59,040 nucleotides of DNA from Sphingomonas sp. TDK1 (lineage in GTDB: Bacteria > Pseudomonadota > Alphaproteobacteria > Sphingomonadales > Sphingomonadaceae). Positions 33,715 to 43,616 of this stretch are shown piece after piece (the first letter of the stretch is position 1; each line of letters opens with the position of its first letter). A program made the translations under genes and the position numbers. The DNA is taken from the NCBI RefSeq assembly GCF_001650735.1, contig NZ_LXVY01000018.1, positions 1 to 59,040 of the forward strand, given 5' to 3'. The notes under the pieces were generated by a model that saw only the letters and a list, made by a program, of their open reading frames with translations, had not been told where the DNA came from and did not search any database.

Positions 33715-36700
33715 ATGAGATTAAACGCCTTAGGCGCCAGTTTCCTGGCGCTTACCATCGCTTGCGTTCAGCCCGCATTGGCACAGGAAACAACCTCCGC
33801 CGTTCGCGGTCGCATCACCGATGCGAGTGGACAGCCTATCGCGAACGCGTCGGTCACGATCGTACACATGCCGTCGGGCACGCAGGTCAACCAATCGACC
33901 GACATGACGGGTAACTTCAATGCCTCTGGTCTGCGTGCCGGTGGACCGTTCCGTGTGACCGTTGAGGCACCGTCGTTCGACGCCAAAGCCATCGAAGGTG
34001 TGCAGACCGCCGCTGGCAGCACGTTTACGTTGAACGTCATGCTGGATCCGCAGACCGGCAACAACATCGTCGTTACCGCCAATACCAGGCGGCAAAGTCT
34101 CGCCACCGCCGGGCAGACAAGGCTGAATGCCGATGCGATCCAGGGCATTGCTTCGGTCAATCGTGACCTGCGCGATTTGCTCCGCCGCGACCCGCTCACC
34201 AGCCTCGATCCGAATCCTCGCGGGCGGGCAATCTCGATCGGCGGCGCCAGCCCACGCGGCAATCGCTTCACGATCGACGGCGTCGCGATCGGCGATGATT
34301 TCGGCCTGAACGCGGGCGGGCTCCCTTCGGCACGCGGTATCGTCTCGCTCGATGCGATAGATCAGCTTAACGTAAAGGCAGTTCCGACCGATGTTTCCGA
34401 GGGCGATCTTCAGGGAGGATCGGTCAACATCATCCTGAAATCGGGTAGCAACCGGTTCCATGGCAGCGCCTTCGGCATATATGGTGACGACTCGCTTCAG
34501 GGCACAAAGCCCTACGACAATGTGCGTTCGGACGGATCGGTCGTCTCGGCCACTTCCGGCCGGCTCACCCCGGTGCCGAGCTTCCGCGACTTCGGCGGCA
34601 ATTTGTCCGGCCCGATCGTCAAGGATAAACTGTTCTTCGCCGTATCCTATGAGCAGCTAGAAGAGAGCCAGGTTAGCGCGCGCGGCCTGACGGGCGAGGG
34701 TGCAAGCACTGAGATCCCGTTCGTCACCCGTGCCAACGTCGACCGGGTCCGCAGCATCCTCAGCAGCCGCTACGGCTTCAACCCGCTCAACATCGCCAAG
34801 ACGCTGCCAGAAAAAGACAGAAAGGCATCGGCAAAGCTCGACTGGAATATCAGCGACAGGCAGCGGCTCGCGCTTACGTACATCTATCATAAGAACGAGG
34901 TGCCGCGCGATGTTGGCTTCAGCGAGAGCGGGTCGAACCCTTCGGTTGGGCTGCAATCGAACTTCTATCTGCTCGGCGAGACCACCAATGCCTACGCCGC
35001 TCAACTGAATTCCAACTGGAGCGATAATTTCTCGACCGAACTGCGCCTAACGCGTCGCGATTACGAGCGGACGCAGAATCCCTATGGCGGCAACGACTTT
35101 CCTGAGTTCGAGGTGTGCCTCGACGCCGCATCTCGCGGCAGCGGGCTGAATTGCCTCGCGCCGACGGGCTCCACCCCCAATGGGCGTGTCTTGCTCGGTC
35201 CCGATCAGTTTCGCCAGTCCAACTATCTCAGCATCCAGAACACCGGTGTGTCATGGTCGGGGCAATATTCCGGCGGCGGACATGTCATCAAGCTCCTTGC
35301 CGAAGGGAAGCAGGTCAAGATCAACAATCTGTTTGTCGCTGCTTCCAAGGGAAAATACTACTTTGATTCGATCGCCGATCTCGAAGCGGGGAACGCAAAT
35401 CAGCTGACCTATGCCAATGCACTATCCGGTAACCCGGCGGGCGCGGCAGCGCGCTTCAACTACATGTCGTATACCTTCGGTTTACAGGACAGCTGGTCGG
35501 TATTGCCGGATGTCACAGTGACCGGCGGCGTGCGCTATGATTGGGTCAATGCCGATCGACCGCAACGCAACGCGAGGTTCCTCGCTGCGTACGGCTTTAG
35601 CAATGCCGTGATGCCGACCGGCGGCGTGCTGCAGCCGCGTTTGGGGGTCACTTGGGATGCAAGGCCCAATCTGCACCTGTCGGCCGGTGCCGGCCTCTTC
35701 GGCGGCGGCACCCCGGACGTCTGGCTTTCCAACTCGTTCTCGAACGACGGCGTGCGGCAGAATTCTCTGCTGTTTCAGCGTAACGGCACCAGCTTTGTCG
35801 ATGCCACGCAGAACGGCTCCGCGGCGAACATCGCTGCCTCTCTCGGCTCAGTGGCGCTCAACGGGGTCACCGGCAAGGGCATTCCGGGTATTATCGATCA
35901 GTATTTGGCAGGTGTCGGAGCGCCGGCGGCGGCATCAGTCGGAGCGCTCGACCCCAATTTGAAGCTCGCTTCGACCTGGAAGGCCAACATCGCGCTCAAC
36001 TGGTCGGGCAGTCTGCCGTTCGGCCCCAGATGGGTCGCCGAAAATTGGGAGTTCAACCTCAGTGCGCTCGCCAGCGAAGTGAACAACGGTTTTGTCGCGA
36101 CCGACGTCCGCACCGCGCAGATCGGCGTGCTTCCGGATGGCCGCCCACGTTACAATGCCGCAGTCGGTGCCAACTGGGATATCCTGTTGCGCAACACCAG
36201 CCTGGGCAGTTCACGCGTCATCGGGCTGGGGCTCGGCAAGCGAATAGGCGGGCTCTCGCTCGGCGCGAACTACATTTATTCCGACGTAAAGGATGTGGGT
36301 TCTTTCACCGGCTACACGCCCACCGAACTGCTCGGCGTTACCACTGCCGATCCGAACCGCGGCACGCTCGGCCGGTCGAGCTTCGAGACGCGGCACAATG
36401 GCAAGGTGCAGATCGGCTATCGCGCAGACCTGTTCGGCAAGAACGAGTTCCGGATCGACCTGTTCGGCGAGTTCCGCAGCGGGCGGCCGTACAGCTACAC
36501 CTTTACCGACGCAAGTAATGGGCGGTCACAGGTGTTCGGCACCGTCGGAGGCAACGGCCGGCATTTGCTCTACGTTCCTGATTTCAACCAATCGGCAATC
36601 GTCAATGCGGCGGGTCGTCCCCAGATTGGTATGGTGGAATTCGCCGATCAGGCGACGCTCAACGCTGTGCGTGCCACCGTCGACGGCAGCAAATTGCGCA

Positions 36701-37029
36701 AATATTACGGTGCGATCGCACCGCGCAATCTAGGCAATTCTCCGGGATTCTCGAAAGTGGACCTCCACGTTTCGCAGGAAATTCCTTTTGTATTCGGTAA
36801 GGCTAAAATCTTCACTGACGTTGAGAACGTGCTGAACCTGCTCAATCGCAACTGGAACACCTACAAGGTTTTCTCAGACTCGGTCAGCATAGCCAACGTT
36901 TCGTGCGTCGCAGCTCCGGGCAACCCGTGTGCTCGCTATCTTTACTCCAACGCGAGCGGACAGACCGCCACGACCTATCAGAGCGCCTCGCTTTGGCAGA
37001 TGCGGGTCGGCCTCCGCTTCGACTTCTGA
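33715..37029 (+). CDS. TonB-dependent outer-membrane receptor, Oar-like
   Basis: A 1104-residue outer-membrane receptor. A signal peptide ends near QPALAQ (about 23). Residues ~27-110 form a carboxypeptidase-regulatory-like beta domain (VRGRITDASGQPIANASVTI). A plug follows at ~125-245 (NRDLRDLLRRDPL, FTIDGVAIGD, GGSVNIILKSGSNRFHG). The rest is the beta-barrel, ending in Phe (VGLRFDF) as barrel-assembly signals require. In sphingomonads such receptors import bulky nutrients using TonB energy. Its neighbours (nuclease, deaminase, hydroxyisourate hydrolase) suggest nucleotide, nucleoside or purine-type cargo; this is inference. Confidence 0.93.
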   Translation: MRLNALGASFLALTIACVQPALAQETTSAVRGRITDASGQPIANASVTIVHMPSGTQVNQSTDMTGNFNASGLRAGGPFRVTVEAPSFDAKAIEGVQTAAGSTFTLNVMLDPQTGNNIVVTANTRRQSLATAGQTRLNADAIQGIASVNRDLRDLLRRDPLTSLDPNPRGRAISIGGASPRGNRFTIDGVAIGDDFGLNAGGLPSARGIVSLDAIDQLNVKAVPTDVSEGDLQGGSVNIILKSGSNRFHGSAFGIYGDDSLQGTKPYDNVRSDGSVVSATSGRLTPVPSFRDFGGNLSGPIVKDKLFFAVSYEQLEESQVSARGLTGEGASTEIPFVTRANVDRVRSILSSRYGFNPLNIAKTLPEKDRKASAKLDWNISDRQRLALTYIYHKNEVPRDVGFSESGSNPSVGLQSNFYLLGETTNAYAAQLNSNWSDNFSTELRLTRRDYERTQNPYGGNDFPEFEVCLDAASRGSGLNCLAPTGSTPNGRVLLGPDQFRQSNYLSIQNTGVSWSGQYSGGGHVIKLLAEGKQVKINNLFVAASKGKYYFDSIADLEAGNANQLTYANALSGNPAGAAARFNYMSYTFGLQDSWSVLPDVTVTGGVRYDWVNADRPQRNARFLAAYGFSNAVMPTGGVLQPRLGVTWDARPNLHLSAGAGLFGGGTPDVWLSNSFSNDGVRQNSLLFQRNGTSFVDATQNGSAANIAASLGSVALNGVTGKGIPGIIDQYLAGVGAPAAASVGALDPNLKLASTWKANIALNWSGSLPFGPRWVAENWEFNLSALASEVNNGFVATDVRTAQIGVLPDGRPRYNAAVGANWDILLRNTSLGSSRVIGLGLGKRIGGLSLGANYIYSDVKDVGSFTGYTPTELLGVTTADPNRGTLGRSSFETRHNGKVQIGYRADLFGKNEFRIDLFGEFRSGRPYSYTFTDASNGRSQVFGTVGGNGRHLLYVPDFNQSAIVNAAGRPQIGMVEFADQATLNAVRATVDGSKLRKYYGAIAPRNLGNSPGFSKVDLHVSQEIPFVFGKAKIFTDVENVLNLLNRNWNTYKVFSDSVSIANVSCVAAPGNPCARYLYSNASGQTATTYQSASLWQMRVGLRFDF

Positions 37030-37035
37030 ATAATG

Positions 37036-37063
37036 GACGGGGAGGTGGCGATGCCTCCCCGTC
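37036..37063 (+). terminator. Stem-loop between receptor and nuclease genes
   Basis: GACGGGGAGG pairs perfectly with CCTCCCCGTC around an 8-base loop. No T-run follows, so it is more likely an mRNA-stabilising or processing hairpin than a full terminator; it may set the ratio of receptor to nuclease. Confidence 0.55.
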
Positions 37064-37081
37064 TCAAACGAGGATTACAGC

Positions 37082-37876
37082 ATGCGATTCGTCATGGCAT
37101 TTCTCGCCGGCGCACTGGCACTTGCGCTGACATCGACAACGGCAATGGCGTGGGGACCGACCGGCCACCGCGTCAGCGGCGCGATCGCAGACCGCTTCAT
37201 CTGCGGCACGACCCGGCTGGAGATCCGCGATCTACTTGGTGTCGAAACGCTCGCCGATGCCGCCAACTGGGCAGACTATATGCGGATGCAGTCCGATTCG
37301 TATTGGAGCAAGACGACCTTCAACTGGCATTTCGTCACCATACCTGACGGAAAGACGTATCGACAGGCGGGCGTGCCACCCGAGGGGGACGCCATCTCGG
37401 CGTTGGCCAAGTTCCGCGCTTTAGTTCTCGACCGAACGGCGCCAGTCGCGGCGCGGAGCGATGCGCTGCGGATGATCGTCCACATTGTCGGCGATCTTGG
37501 CCAGCCGCTGCATTCGGGTAACGCGCACGACCGGGGCGGCAATGATGAGATTGTAACGTTGCGCGGCCAACAGACCAATTTGCACACGATATGGGATTCG
37601 ACGCTGATCGACGGCGAGCAGATGTCTTACGCGGAGTGGGCCGACTATCTGCTCGCCCGGGTCACGAGCAAGCAGGCGATCGCTTGGTCTAGCCCCGATC
37701 CCGAGGCATGGGTCGAAGAGGCAAGGGCGTTGCATCCGCGGGTCTACCCCAAGTCGAAGATCATCGATGGCGACTATCTCTACAATGCCCGGCCGCTGCT
37801 CCACGCGCAGATGACGAAATCCGGGCTGCATCTTGCGGCTTATCTAAATGATATGTTTGGACATTGTGGCGGATAA
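37082..37876 (+). CDS. Secreted S1/P1-type nuclease
   Basis: A 264-residue zinc nuclease. The signal peptide ends TTAMA, leaving W24 as the mature N-terminus, which in this family itself binds zinc. Further ligands are visible: H29 (GPTGH), D65 (NWADYM), H83 (NWHFV), H134 and D138 (HIVGDLGQPLH), H144, H168 and D172 (LHTIWD). All nine S1/P1 zinc positions seem present. The length is right for the family. It should cut single-stranded DNA/RNA and remove 3'-phosphates in the periplasm or outside the cell. It lies 52 bp behind the TonB receptor, implying feeding of that receptor with degradation products. Confidence 0.93.
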   Translation: MRFVMAFLAGALALALTSTTAMAWGPTGHRVSGAIADRFICGTTRLEIRDLLGVETLADAANWADYMRMQSDSYWSKTTFNWHFVTIPDGKTYRQAGVPPEGDAISALAKFRALVLDRTAPVAARSDALRMIVHIVGDLGQPLHSGNAHDRGGNDEIVTLRGQQTNLHTIWDSTLIDGEQMSYAEWADYLLARVTSKQAIAWSSPDPEAWVEEARALHPRVYPKSKIIDGDYLYNARPLLHAQMTKSGLHLAAYLNDMFGHCGG

Positions 37877-39138
37877 GGCCTTAGCGGTCGCTGGGCTGTC
37901 TCCACGGCGCTCGGAATAGCTAGTGTATCCGAACCCGGCATCGAATGCCGGGTACCCGCACGGTGCCTTTGTCCCAAAAAAAGTCGATCAGGCTTCCGGC
38001 AGAAGTCGACCAAAATGCGCCGTTCGCCGATCCCGCGTCGAACGGCCACGCCTGCCAAAACCTGCCGATGGCTCAGCGCGCGACCGCTTGGCAGGAACGC
38101 GCCCGATTGGTGCCGCCTGCAGCTGGAAGTGGTGAGCGCCCAATGGGGGGGAATCATACGGTAGCCTGGCGACTGCGCGCCAGCTCTCGCCTTCATGAAC
38201 TCGGAGGCGCGACCCAGTAGCTACCGTTTGGCCAACTTCCCCGGTAACACTGCTCGTCTATCGGGCGAGGCGTCGCATCTGTCTTAGAATTTTCCGGGTA
38301 GCACGGAAGCTGCGCCTAGTGCCGGGCGCATCGGTTGGCTGTGCCACTCGGAACCGATAGGCGCCGACCTCATTGAACTGAAGCGCACCTGGCGCAGCAA
38401 TGAACCTCCGTAGCCCCGATCCTGTTGCAAAGCTTATGAAGCAGGAAGATTCGTCTAGTCCGTCGATTTTGTAGTGAAGCGTCGCTGCCGCCCTGGAGGC
38501 GAGCCGGAGAAGCAGCTTTGGCGTACCAATGAACTCCTCCTCCATGAGTCTTATCCGCGCGGGTGGCGGGGATGCTTCGCAAACCGCGGATGGCTTGCAC
38601 GGATGCCAATGATCAAAATCGACTGATCCATATAGAGGATCACCCCCGCCCAACATCAATCTTTCCTCCCACTAGACCCCATTCTCATTATTGGAGGCAG
38701 CTGCCGCAAGCCATTTTCCCATCGGTTACCGATCTGGCGTCCCCCTGCGGCACAGTGTCTGTGACGGCATCCGACCAGAATACGCCGTTCGCCGTCGACC
38801 CTCAACGGCAGCTTCTGCCAGCACCTGCCGCGTTCTCGGCGTTAGCCTTTTGCGACAGCGGGCGCCTCGCTCGCCGTGCACGAGTGCCAGACCTTCGGTG
38901 TTGCTCAAGCATAGTCGAAGAAGCAGGAGCGATCGGTGACGTGATTGCCGCCGATGGAAGGGGACGCCGCATGGTCTGCTAATAACCATAGCCATCTTGC
39001 GCGCCGGCGTTCTTGGCCGGCCAATCGGTGACACATGCCACCCAGCACAACGTGTCAACTTGTTGCCGCAAAGCTATCGCAGCAAATGGTTTTGCTGCGT
39101 TGATGGACAGCGCAGCGCTAGCGGATCGGACCGTTCAA
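37877..39138. other. Long gap with dispersed repeats and one doubtful frame
   Basis: Two blocks (about 37960-38110 and 38690-38850) carry motifs of the dispersed intergenic repeat family (gccgttcgccg, gtcgacc, acctgcc). Between them the minus strand at 38258-38659 has a 133-codon frame with a plausible but unrecognised product (TPKLLLRLASRAAATLHYKI, FNEVGAYRFRVA); I would not call it a gene without homology support. Confidence 0.4.
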
Positions 39139-40650
39139 ATGTGCTGGCGCAGCCGCTTGTGGATAGGGTCGATCGCCGCTCCAGCCTCCGCGCTGCTGCT
39201 TGCCGGGGGCACTGCGGATCGGGCAGCCGCTTCCGACGATCCCGCTTCGGCATCCGCGAAACGGCCCTCGGATTGGAAGGCGCCCTTGCTCGGCCGCCTG
39301 CGCAACGGCGTCCGCTTCGCGATCCTGTCGCGACGGGGCAGCGAACCGGGGGTCGCGCTGCTGATGCGCAACGAAGGCGGTTTCATCGCCGAGCATCGTC
39401 CGGGCGAGCGCGGACTTGCGCACCTGATCGAACATATCGTGTTCCACAGTCCGGTGGCCGATGCGCCCGACGACTTCGACCATCTGGAGCGCCTCGGCAT
39501 GCCGCTGACGCTACCGGCGCCAACGGCCGGCTCAACCTCTTGGCGAGAGACGAACTACTATCTCTCGACGAGAAGCGCCGCGCCGAAGGATCTTGACGTC
39601 CTGCTGGGCCTGTTCCGGGACGCCGCCACGAACATGACGCTTCGTACGGACGCCGTCGACGCTTCGCGCGGCGAAGTGGTGCGAGAGATGGCCGAAAAGA
39701 AAACCGGTAACGACATCTACGCGCGCTACATCGCGGCAGTCGCCCCCGGATCACCAAACGACGTGATCGATGCCCAAAACTCGGCTGATGTGCCAATTGC
39801 AAGCATCGACACCATTCGTGCGCTCTATCATCGTTTGTATCAGCCCCAGAACATGATGATCGTTGTCGTTGGCAATATCGATGCAGGCACGGTCAGGACG
39901 TTGATCGAGAAGCGGTTCGGCGACTGGAAGCAGGCGGTACCCGCTTCCCGCCCCACAGCCGTTCCAACGGTCCGACGCGACCACATTCGCCCGATCAGCT
40001 TCTCTGCACTCCCGCAAGCGCGCCGGGCCGTGTTGATGACGGTCGTCATGCCGACCCCGGCGGCGCCATCGTCACGGGACAGCCAGTTACGGGCGGACCT
40101 GATGGACCTCCTCGTCGCGCGCGCCGTGAACAGCCGGCTTCAGGCGCTTCAGCCCCACAGCGCAGCTGAAAAAACAGGGATGTTCATCGAAAACGGGGAT
40201 CAAGGTCATCGTCAGATCATGGTCTGGGACAGGTATGCGGGCGATCAATGGCCGTCGGCAGTCGCAGGCCTAAAGGGGGCGATGTGCACGCTCAGCAGCG
40301 ACGGCTTTACCGAGAAGGAATGGGCCCTGGCCAAGCAGAACCTGCTATCAGACCTCGCGCATCGCGCGGCGGCGATGCCGGGCATGCCCAATGTCGACGT
40401 AGCGAAGGACCTTTCCCATGCTGTCGCCGATGGCCGCGGTCTAATCTCGCCCGATGAACGCCTTCGCCATGCGCGCAAGATGCTACCGGCAATCGATGTC
40501 CGCTTGGGGAGCAAATGGTGGCATCGGCAATGGGGAAGCGGCGTGGAACACCTGCGCGTGGAAGCACCCGAACTGGGTTCAGTAGCGGACCCGATTTCAG
40601 CAATCCGCGTCGCGGCCAAGGGCTCCGACACTCTCTGCACGCTGCAGTAA
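39139..40650 (+). CDS. M16-family zinc peptidase
   Basis: A protein of about 503 residues. After an N-terminal hydrophobic stretch (SIAAPASALLLAGGTA, likely export signal) comes the M16 domain: LRNGVRFAILSRRG, then the inverted zinc motif GLAHLIEHIVFHS (H-x2-E-H) and ETNYYLSTR. VREMAEKKTGNDIYARYI continues the fold; the last ~230 residues are the second M16 half (LYHRLYQPQNMMIVVVGNID). Start choice is uncertain (ATG 39103 or 39139). M16 peptidases degrade short peptides. It is followed at 38 bp by an M61 peptidase gene, so the two form a peptide-degrading unit. Confidence 0.87.
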   Translation: MCWRSRLWIGSIAAPASALLLAGGTADRAAASDDPASASAKRPSDWKAPLLGRLRNGVRFAILSRRGSEPGVALLMRNEGGFIAEHRPGERGLAHLIEHIVFHSPVADAPDDFDHLERLGMPLTLPAPTAGSTSWRETNYYLSTRSAAPKDLDVLLGLFRDAATNMTLRTDAVDASRGEVVREMAEKKTGNDIYARYIAAVAPGSPNDVIDAQNSADVPIASIDTIRALYHRLYQPQNMMIVVVGNIDAGTVRTLIEKRFGDWKQAVPASRPTAVPTVRRDHIRPISFSALPQARRAVLMTVVMPTPAAPSSRDSQLRADLMDLLVARAVNSRLQALQPHSAAEKTGMFIENGDQGHRQIMVWDRYAGDQWPSAVAGLKGAMCTLSSDGFTEKEWALAKQNLLSDLAHRAAAMPGMPNVDVAKDLSHAVADGRGLISPDERLRHARKMLPAIDVRLGSKWWHRQWGSGVEHLRVEAPELGSVADPISAIRVAAKGSDTLCTLQ

Positions 40651-40688
40651 TCGAACCTCAGGCGCATTTGTGAGAGCAGGATAATGAC

Positions 40689-42395
40689 ATGCGGCTTCTT
40701 CTAAGTATCGCCACCCTGTCGCTGCTGTCTGGCGCACCTCCGGCCGTGTCGCAGACCGTTCATTACACCTTGGCGCCCGAGGTTTCCGGCGGCGAACTCA
40801 CCGCACTGCGGGTGGAAGTCCGCTTCCGCGCAGGCGCGTCGGGCACCACCGACTTTCGATGGGACGACGGCTGGAACGGCGAGCACCGCCTGTGGCAATG
40901 GACGCGCGACCTCAACGTTGCGGGCGCACGCACCGTAGAGCAAGGCGCCGACGGACATTGGCGGATCCAGGCCGCTCCCGGTGCAACCCTGACTGTGACC
41001 TATCGCGTGGTATCCGCCTACGACCACGATCCTACGGTTCAGGATAGCGACCAGGCACGGCCGGTGGTTCGCCCGCGCTGGTTCTATGCGGCAGGCAACG
41101 CGCTGTTCGGCTTCCCCGGCGATCAGGAAAGCGCACCCGCGACCTTCGACTGGCGCGGTGCGCCGGGAATCGGATTCGCGTCCGATCTCGAGCATCTCGC
41201 CGGCCGCAGCCGCCTCGCCCTTCGCGCAGGAACGGTTGCCGATGCACTGGAAAGCATCGTCATCGGCGGGCACGATCTCCGCACCTACCCGGCAGGAGAC
41301 GGCTCAGGCGTGCGCGTGGCGACGATCGGCAGGTATGCCTTCACGCCGGAGCAGTTGAACGACCTCGCCCGGCGGGTCATCGCTGTCGAGCGCGATTTCT
41401 GGGGGATGGATCGCGGGGCACCTTTCCTGGTCACGGCTACTCCCATCGTCGGCGACCCGACGGTGATCAGCTTTGGCGGCACCGGACGGGGCGATGCCTT
41501 TGCCCTCTGGATCGATCAGCGCACCCCTCTCGACCGTATGAAATGGCTGCTTGCCCACGAGTATTTTCACAGCTGGAACCCTGTGCGGCTCGGCGCGATG
41601 CCGGAGGATCGGGACACGCGACCTGCGCACTACTGGTTCAGCGAAGGTTTCACCGACTATTACGCGCGGGCGCTGATGGTTCGCGCTGGACTGATTTCCC
41701 CGGCCGAGTTCGCCGCGCAGTGGAACGAGATGCTGGCCGCCTATGCCGGGTCGCCGGTACGATCGCTGCCGGGCGCGCAGGCAGCGACGGCATTCTGGGA
41801 AAACGAGGCGACGCAGAAGCTTGCGTATCAGCGCGGCGCGCTCCTGGCGGCGATCTGGAACCGCCGGCTGCTGGCGGCGAGTGGGGGACGGGCGAATCTC
41901 GATACGGTGCTGCATGCGGAGTTGCTGGCGGCACGGTCGTCCAGCGAGAACGCGACGGACCTATTCCGCCGGCTGGCGGCGCGCAGCGGCGTGCGCATCG
42001 ACGCCGACGAGGCGCGGCATCTGGTTCGCGGCGAGCCGCTACGGATCTCCGAGGACACCTTCGGCCCCTGTGCGACGATCGTAACCGAGCAGCGCCCTGT
42101 CTTCTCACGGGGATTCGATGCGGAAGCGACCGCTGCGGCGGGCAATGTCGTGACCGGCATCGATCCGCGCCACCCCGCCTATGCGGCTGGCCTTCGCAAC
42201 GGCATGAAGATCCTCGAGCGTACCGAGGGCGAGCCGGACAATGCACTCGTTCCCTATGCCTTGCTGGTCGAGGATCGGGGCACGAAGCGCACCATTCGCT
42301 ACCTACCGCAGGGCGCGGAAAGTATTGCCGTCCAACAAATGCGGATCAGACAGCCCGATGCGGCGGAATGCCGGCGCACTTTGGGTGGATTGTAG
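40689..42395 (+). CDS. M61-family glycyl aminopeptidase-like protein
   Basis: A 568-residue exported protein with signal peptide (LLLSIATLSLLSGAPPAVSQ). An N-terminal beta domain (~25-190) precedes the peptidase core: LLAHEYFHSWNPVRLG around residue 288 holds the HExxH zinc motif, and WFSEGFTDYYARALM supplies the third-ligand Glu. A PDZ-like C-terminal part shows VVTGIDPRHPAYAAGLRNGM. This is the M61 (glycyl aminopeptidase) layout. It probably works in the periplasm together with the preceding M16 protein. Confidence 0.9.
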   Translation: MRLLLSIATLSLLSGAPPAVSQTVHYTLAPEVSGGELTALRVEVRFRAGASGTTDFRWDDGWNGEHRLWQWTRDLNVAGARTVEQGADGHWRIQAAPGATLTVTYRVVSAYDHDPTVQDSDQARPVVRPRWFYAAGNALFGFPGDQESAPATFDWRGAPGIGFASDLEHLAGRSRLALRAGTVADALESIVIGGHDLRTYPAGDGSGVRVATIGRYAFTPEQLNDLARRVIAVERDFWGMDRGAPFLVTATPIVGDPTVISFGGTGRGDAFALWIDQRTPLDRMKWLLAHEYFHSWNPVRLGAMPEDRDTRPAHYWFSEGFTDYYARALMVRAGLISPAEFAAQWNEMLAAYAGSPVRSLPGAQAATAFWENEATQKLAYQRGALLAAIWNRRLLAASGGRANLDTVLHAELLAARSSSENATDLFRRLAARSGVRIDADEARHLVRGEPLRISEDTFGPCATIVTEQRPVFSRGFDAEATAAAGNVVTGIDPRHPAYAAGLRNGMKILERTEGEPDNALVPYALLVEDRGTKRTIRYLPQGAESIAVQQMRIRQPDAAECRRTLGGL

Positions 42396-43031
42396 GGCGT
42401 GAAACCGAACTGACTATCATAGGCGCGTATCACTCAATTTTTTCGAGAACGACTTCTTAGGCCGTTAAAGTTGGCGGGACGTTACGCGATTTCCCCCGAA
42501 CTTGTCCCGCGCACTCCCACATCTTGATGCATCGGCTCAAAATGATACTCTGGACAGCCGCTTTTGGCCGAAGCCGACCGACCTTCAGGTAGTCGAAATT
42601 GAACGACGGCTTCGTCCCACGAAGCGCCGATCGGACCTTCGGCCGCAGTCGACCAGAGCCGGTCGTTCGGACTTGCTTAGTGAACGTCAGGCCTTGCCAA
42701 AAGCGGCCCCTCTCAGTCCGACGTTGACCTTGGCAAAGCGCCTGTCGTCACTCATTCAAGTCTTCCCAAAAAGTTCTGAAAGCCCGCATTTTGTTGGTAG
42801 AAGCAGGCCGCATCTTCAACGCCACATTTGGCACTCTAGGGGCTTGCCTAGCCGTGCGCCGCCGCCAGCATTTGCGCGGAGGCGTGGGTATCAAGTTTCC
42901 GATTTTAGCGACCTAAATCGGTATCGAGGTTGACGCCGCCTGCACTCATTATGTTTCTTGCTCGGTCGGCGCCCATTTGACGCGCCTGCGCTTTGCTGCC
43001 AGTTCATTTTGCAACTGCGAAAGGCGCTGGG
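42396..43031. other. Gap with dispersed repeat before nasT
   Basis: About 42550-42740 carries the repeat motifs gaacgacggcttcgtcccac, gtcgaccag, gtcgttcgg and ccaaaagcgg, closely following those near 8738. No gene is supported. The promoter of nasTS should lie in the last ~130 bp, where AAGG (43020) precedes the GTG start. Confidence 0.4.
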
Positions 43032-43616
43032 GTGCGGATCGTCATTGTCGATGACAGCGGAGCCCGCGCATCGGTCCTGGAAGAGGGCCTGCGCGAGGCG
43101 GGGTATGACGATATCCATTTCGTCCCGCCGCGTGGGGCGTTTGTCGCTCGGATCGAGCGCATGGCGCCCGACGTCGTTCTGATGGATCTGGGCAGCCCGA
43201 GCCGCGACACACTGGAAGAAATGCTGCTCGTGAGCCGTGCGCTCGCCAAGCCGATCGCGATGTTCGTGGACCAGTCTGACGACACGATGATTGGCGCGGC
43301 GATCGATGCGGGCGTGTCCGCCTATGTCGTGGACGGATTGCGCAAGGATCGGGTGAAGCCGATTCTGGAACTGGCAGTGCGGCGGTTCACGGCCTTTTCC
43401 CGCATGCAGAGCGAACTGGACGAGGCACGCACGGCGCTCGCCAACCGCAAGACGATCGACAAGGCGAAGGCGATTCTGATGGCACAGCGCGGATTGAACG
43501 AAGCCGACGCCTATGCGCTGCTGCGCTCGACGGCGATGAACCAGGGCCGCCGACTCGTCGATGTGGCCGAGGCGCTGATCACCGCCAGCAGCCTGCTCGG
43601 TGGAGGCAATGCATGA
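43032..43616 (+). CDS. nasT: ANTAR-domain antitermination response regulator NasT
   Basis: A 194-residue regulator. Residues 1-120 are receiver-like (IVIVDDSGARASVLEEGL, DVVLMDLGSPSRD); ~130-190 form the ANTAR RNA-binding domain (LANRKTIDKAKAILMAQRG, LNEADAYALLRSTAMNQGRR). NasT binds paired hexaloop hairpins in nitrate-assimilation leaders and prevents termination unless held by NasS. GTG at 43032 is preferred because AAGG lies nine bases upstream and the receiver strand starts at once. It overlaps nasS by four bases. Its targets are very likely the two leaders at 45489-45610 and 48200-48329. Confidence 0.92.
   Translation: MRIVIVDDSGARASVLEEGLREAGYDDIHFVPPRGAFVARIERMAPDVVLMDLGSPSRDTLEEMLLVSRALAKPIAMFVDQSDDTMIGAAIDAGVSAYVVDGLRKDRVKPILELAVRRFTAFSRMQSELDEARTALANRKTIDKAKAILMAQRGLNEADAYALLRSTAMNQGRRLVDVAEALITASSLLGGGNA

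Noticed and set aside
38258..38659. 133-codon minus-strand frame in the 37.9-39.1 kb gap
   Set aside because: No family recognised and no ribosome site; it lies between dispersed repeats, so not called as a gene.
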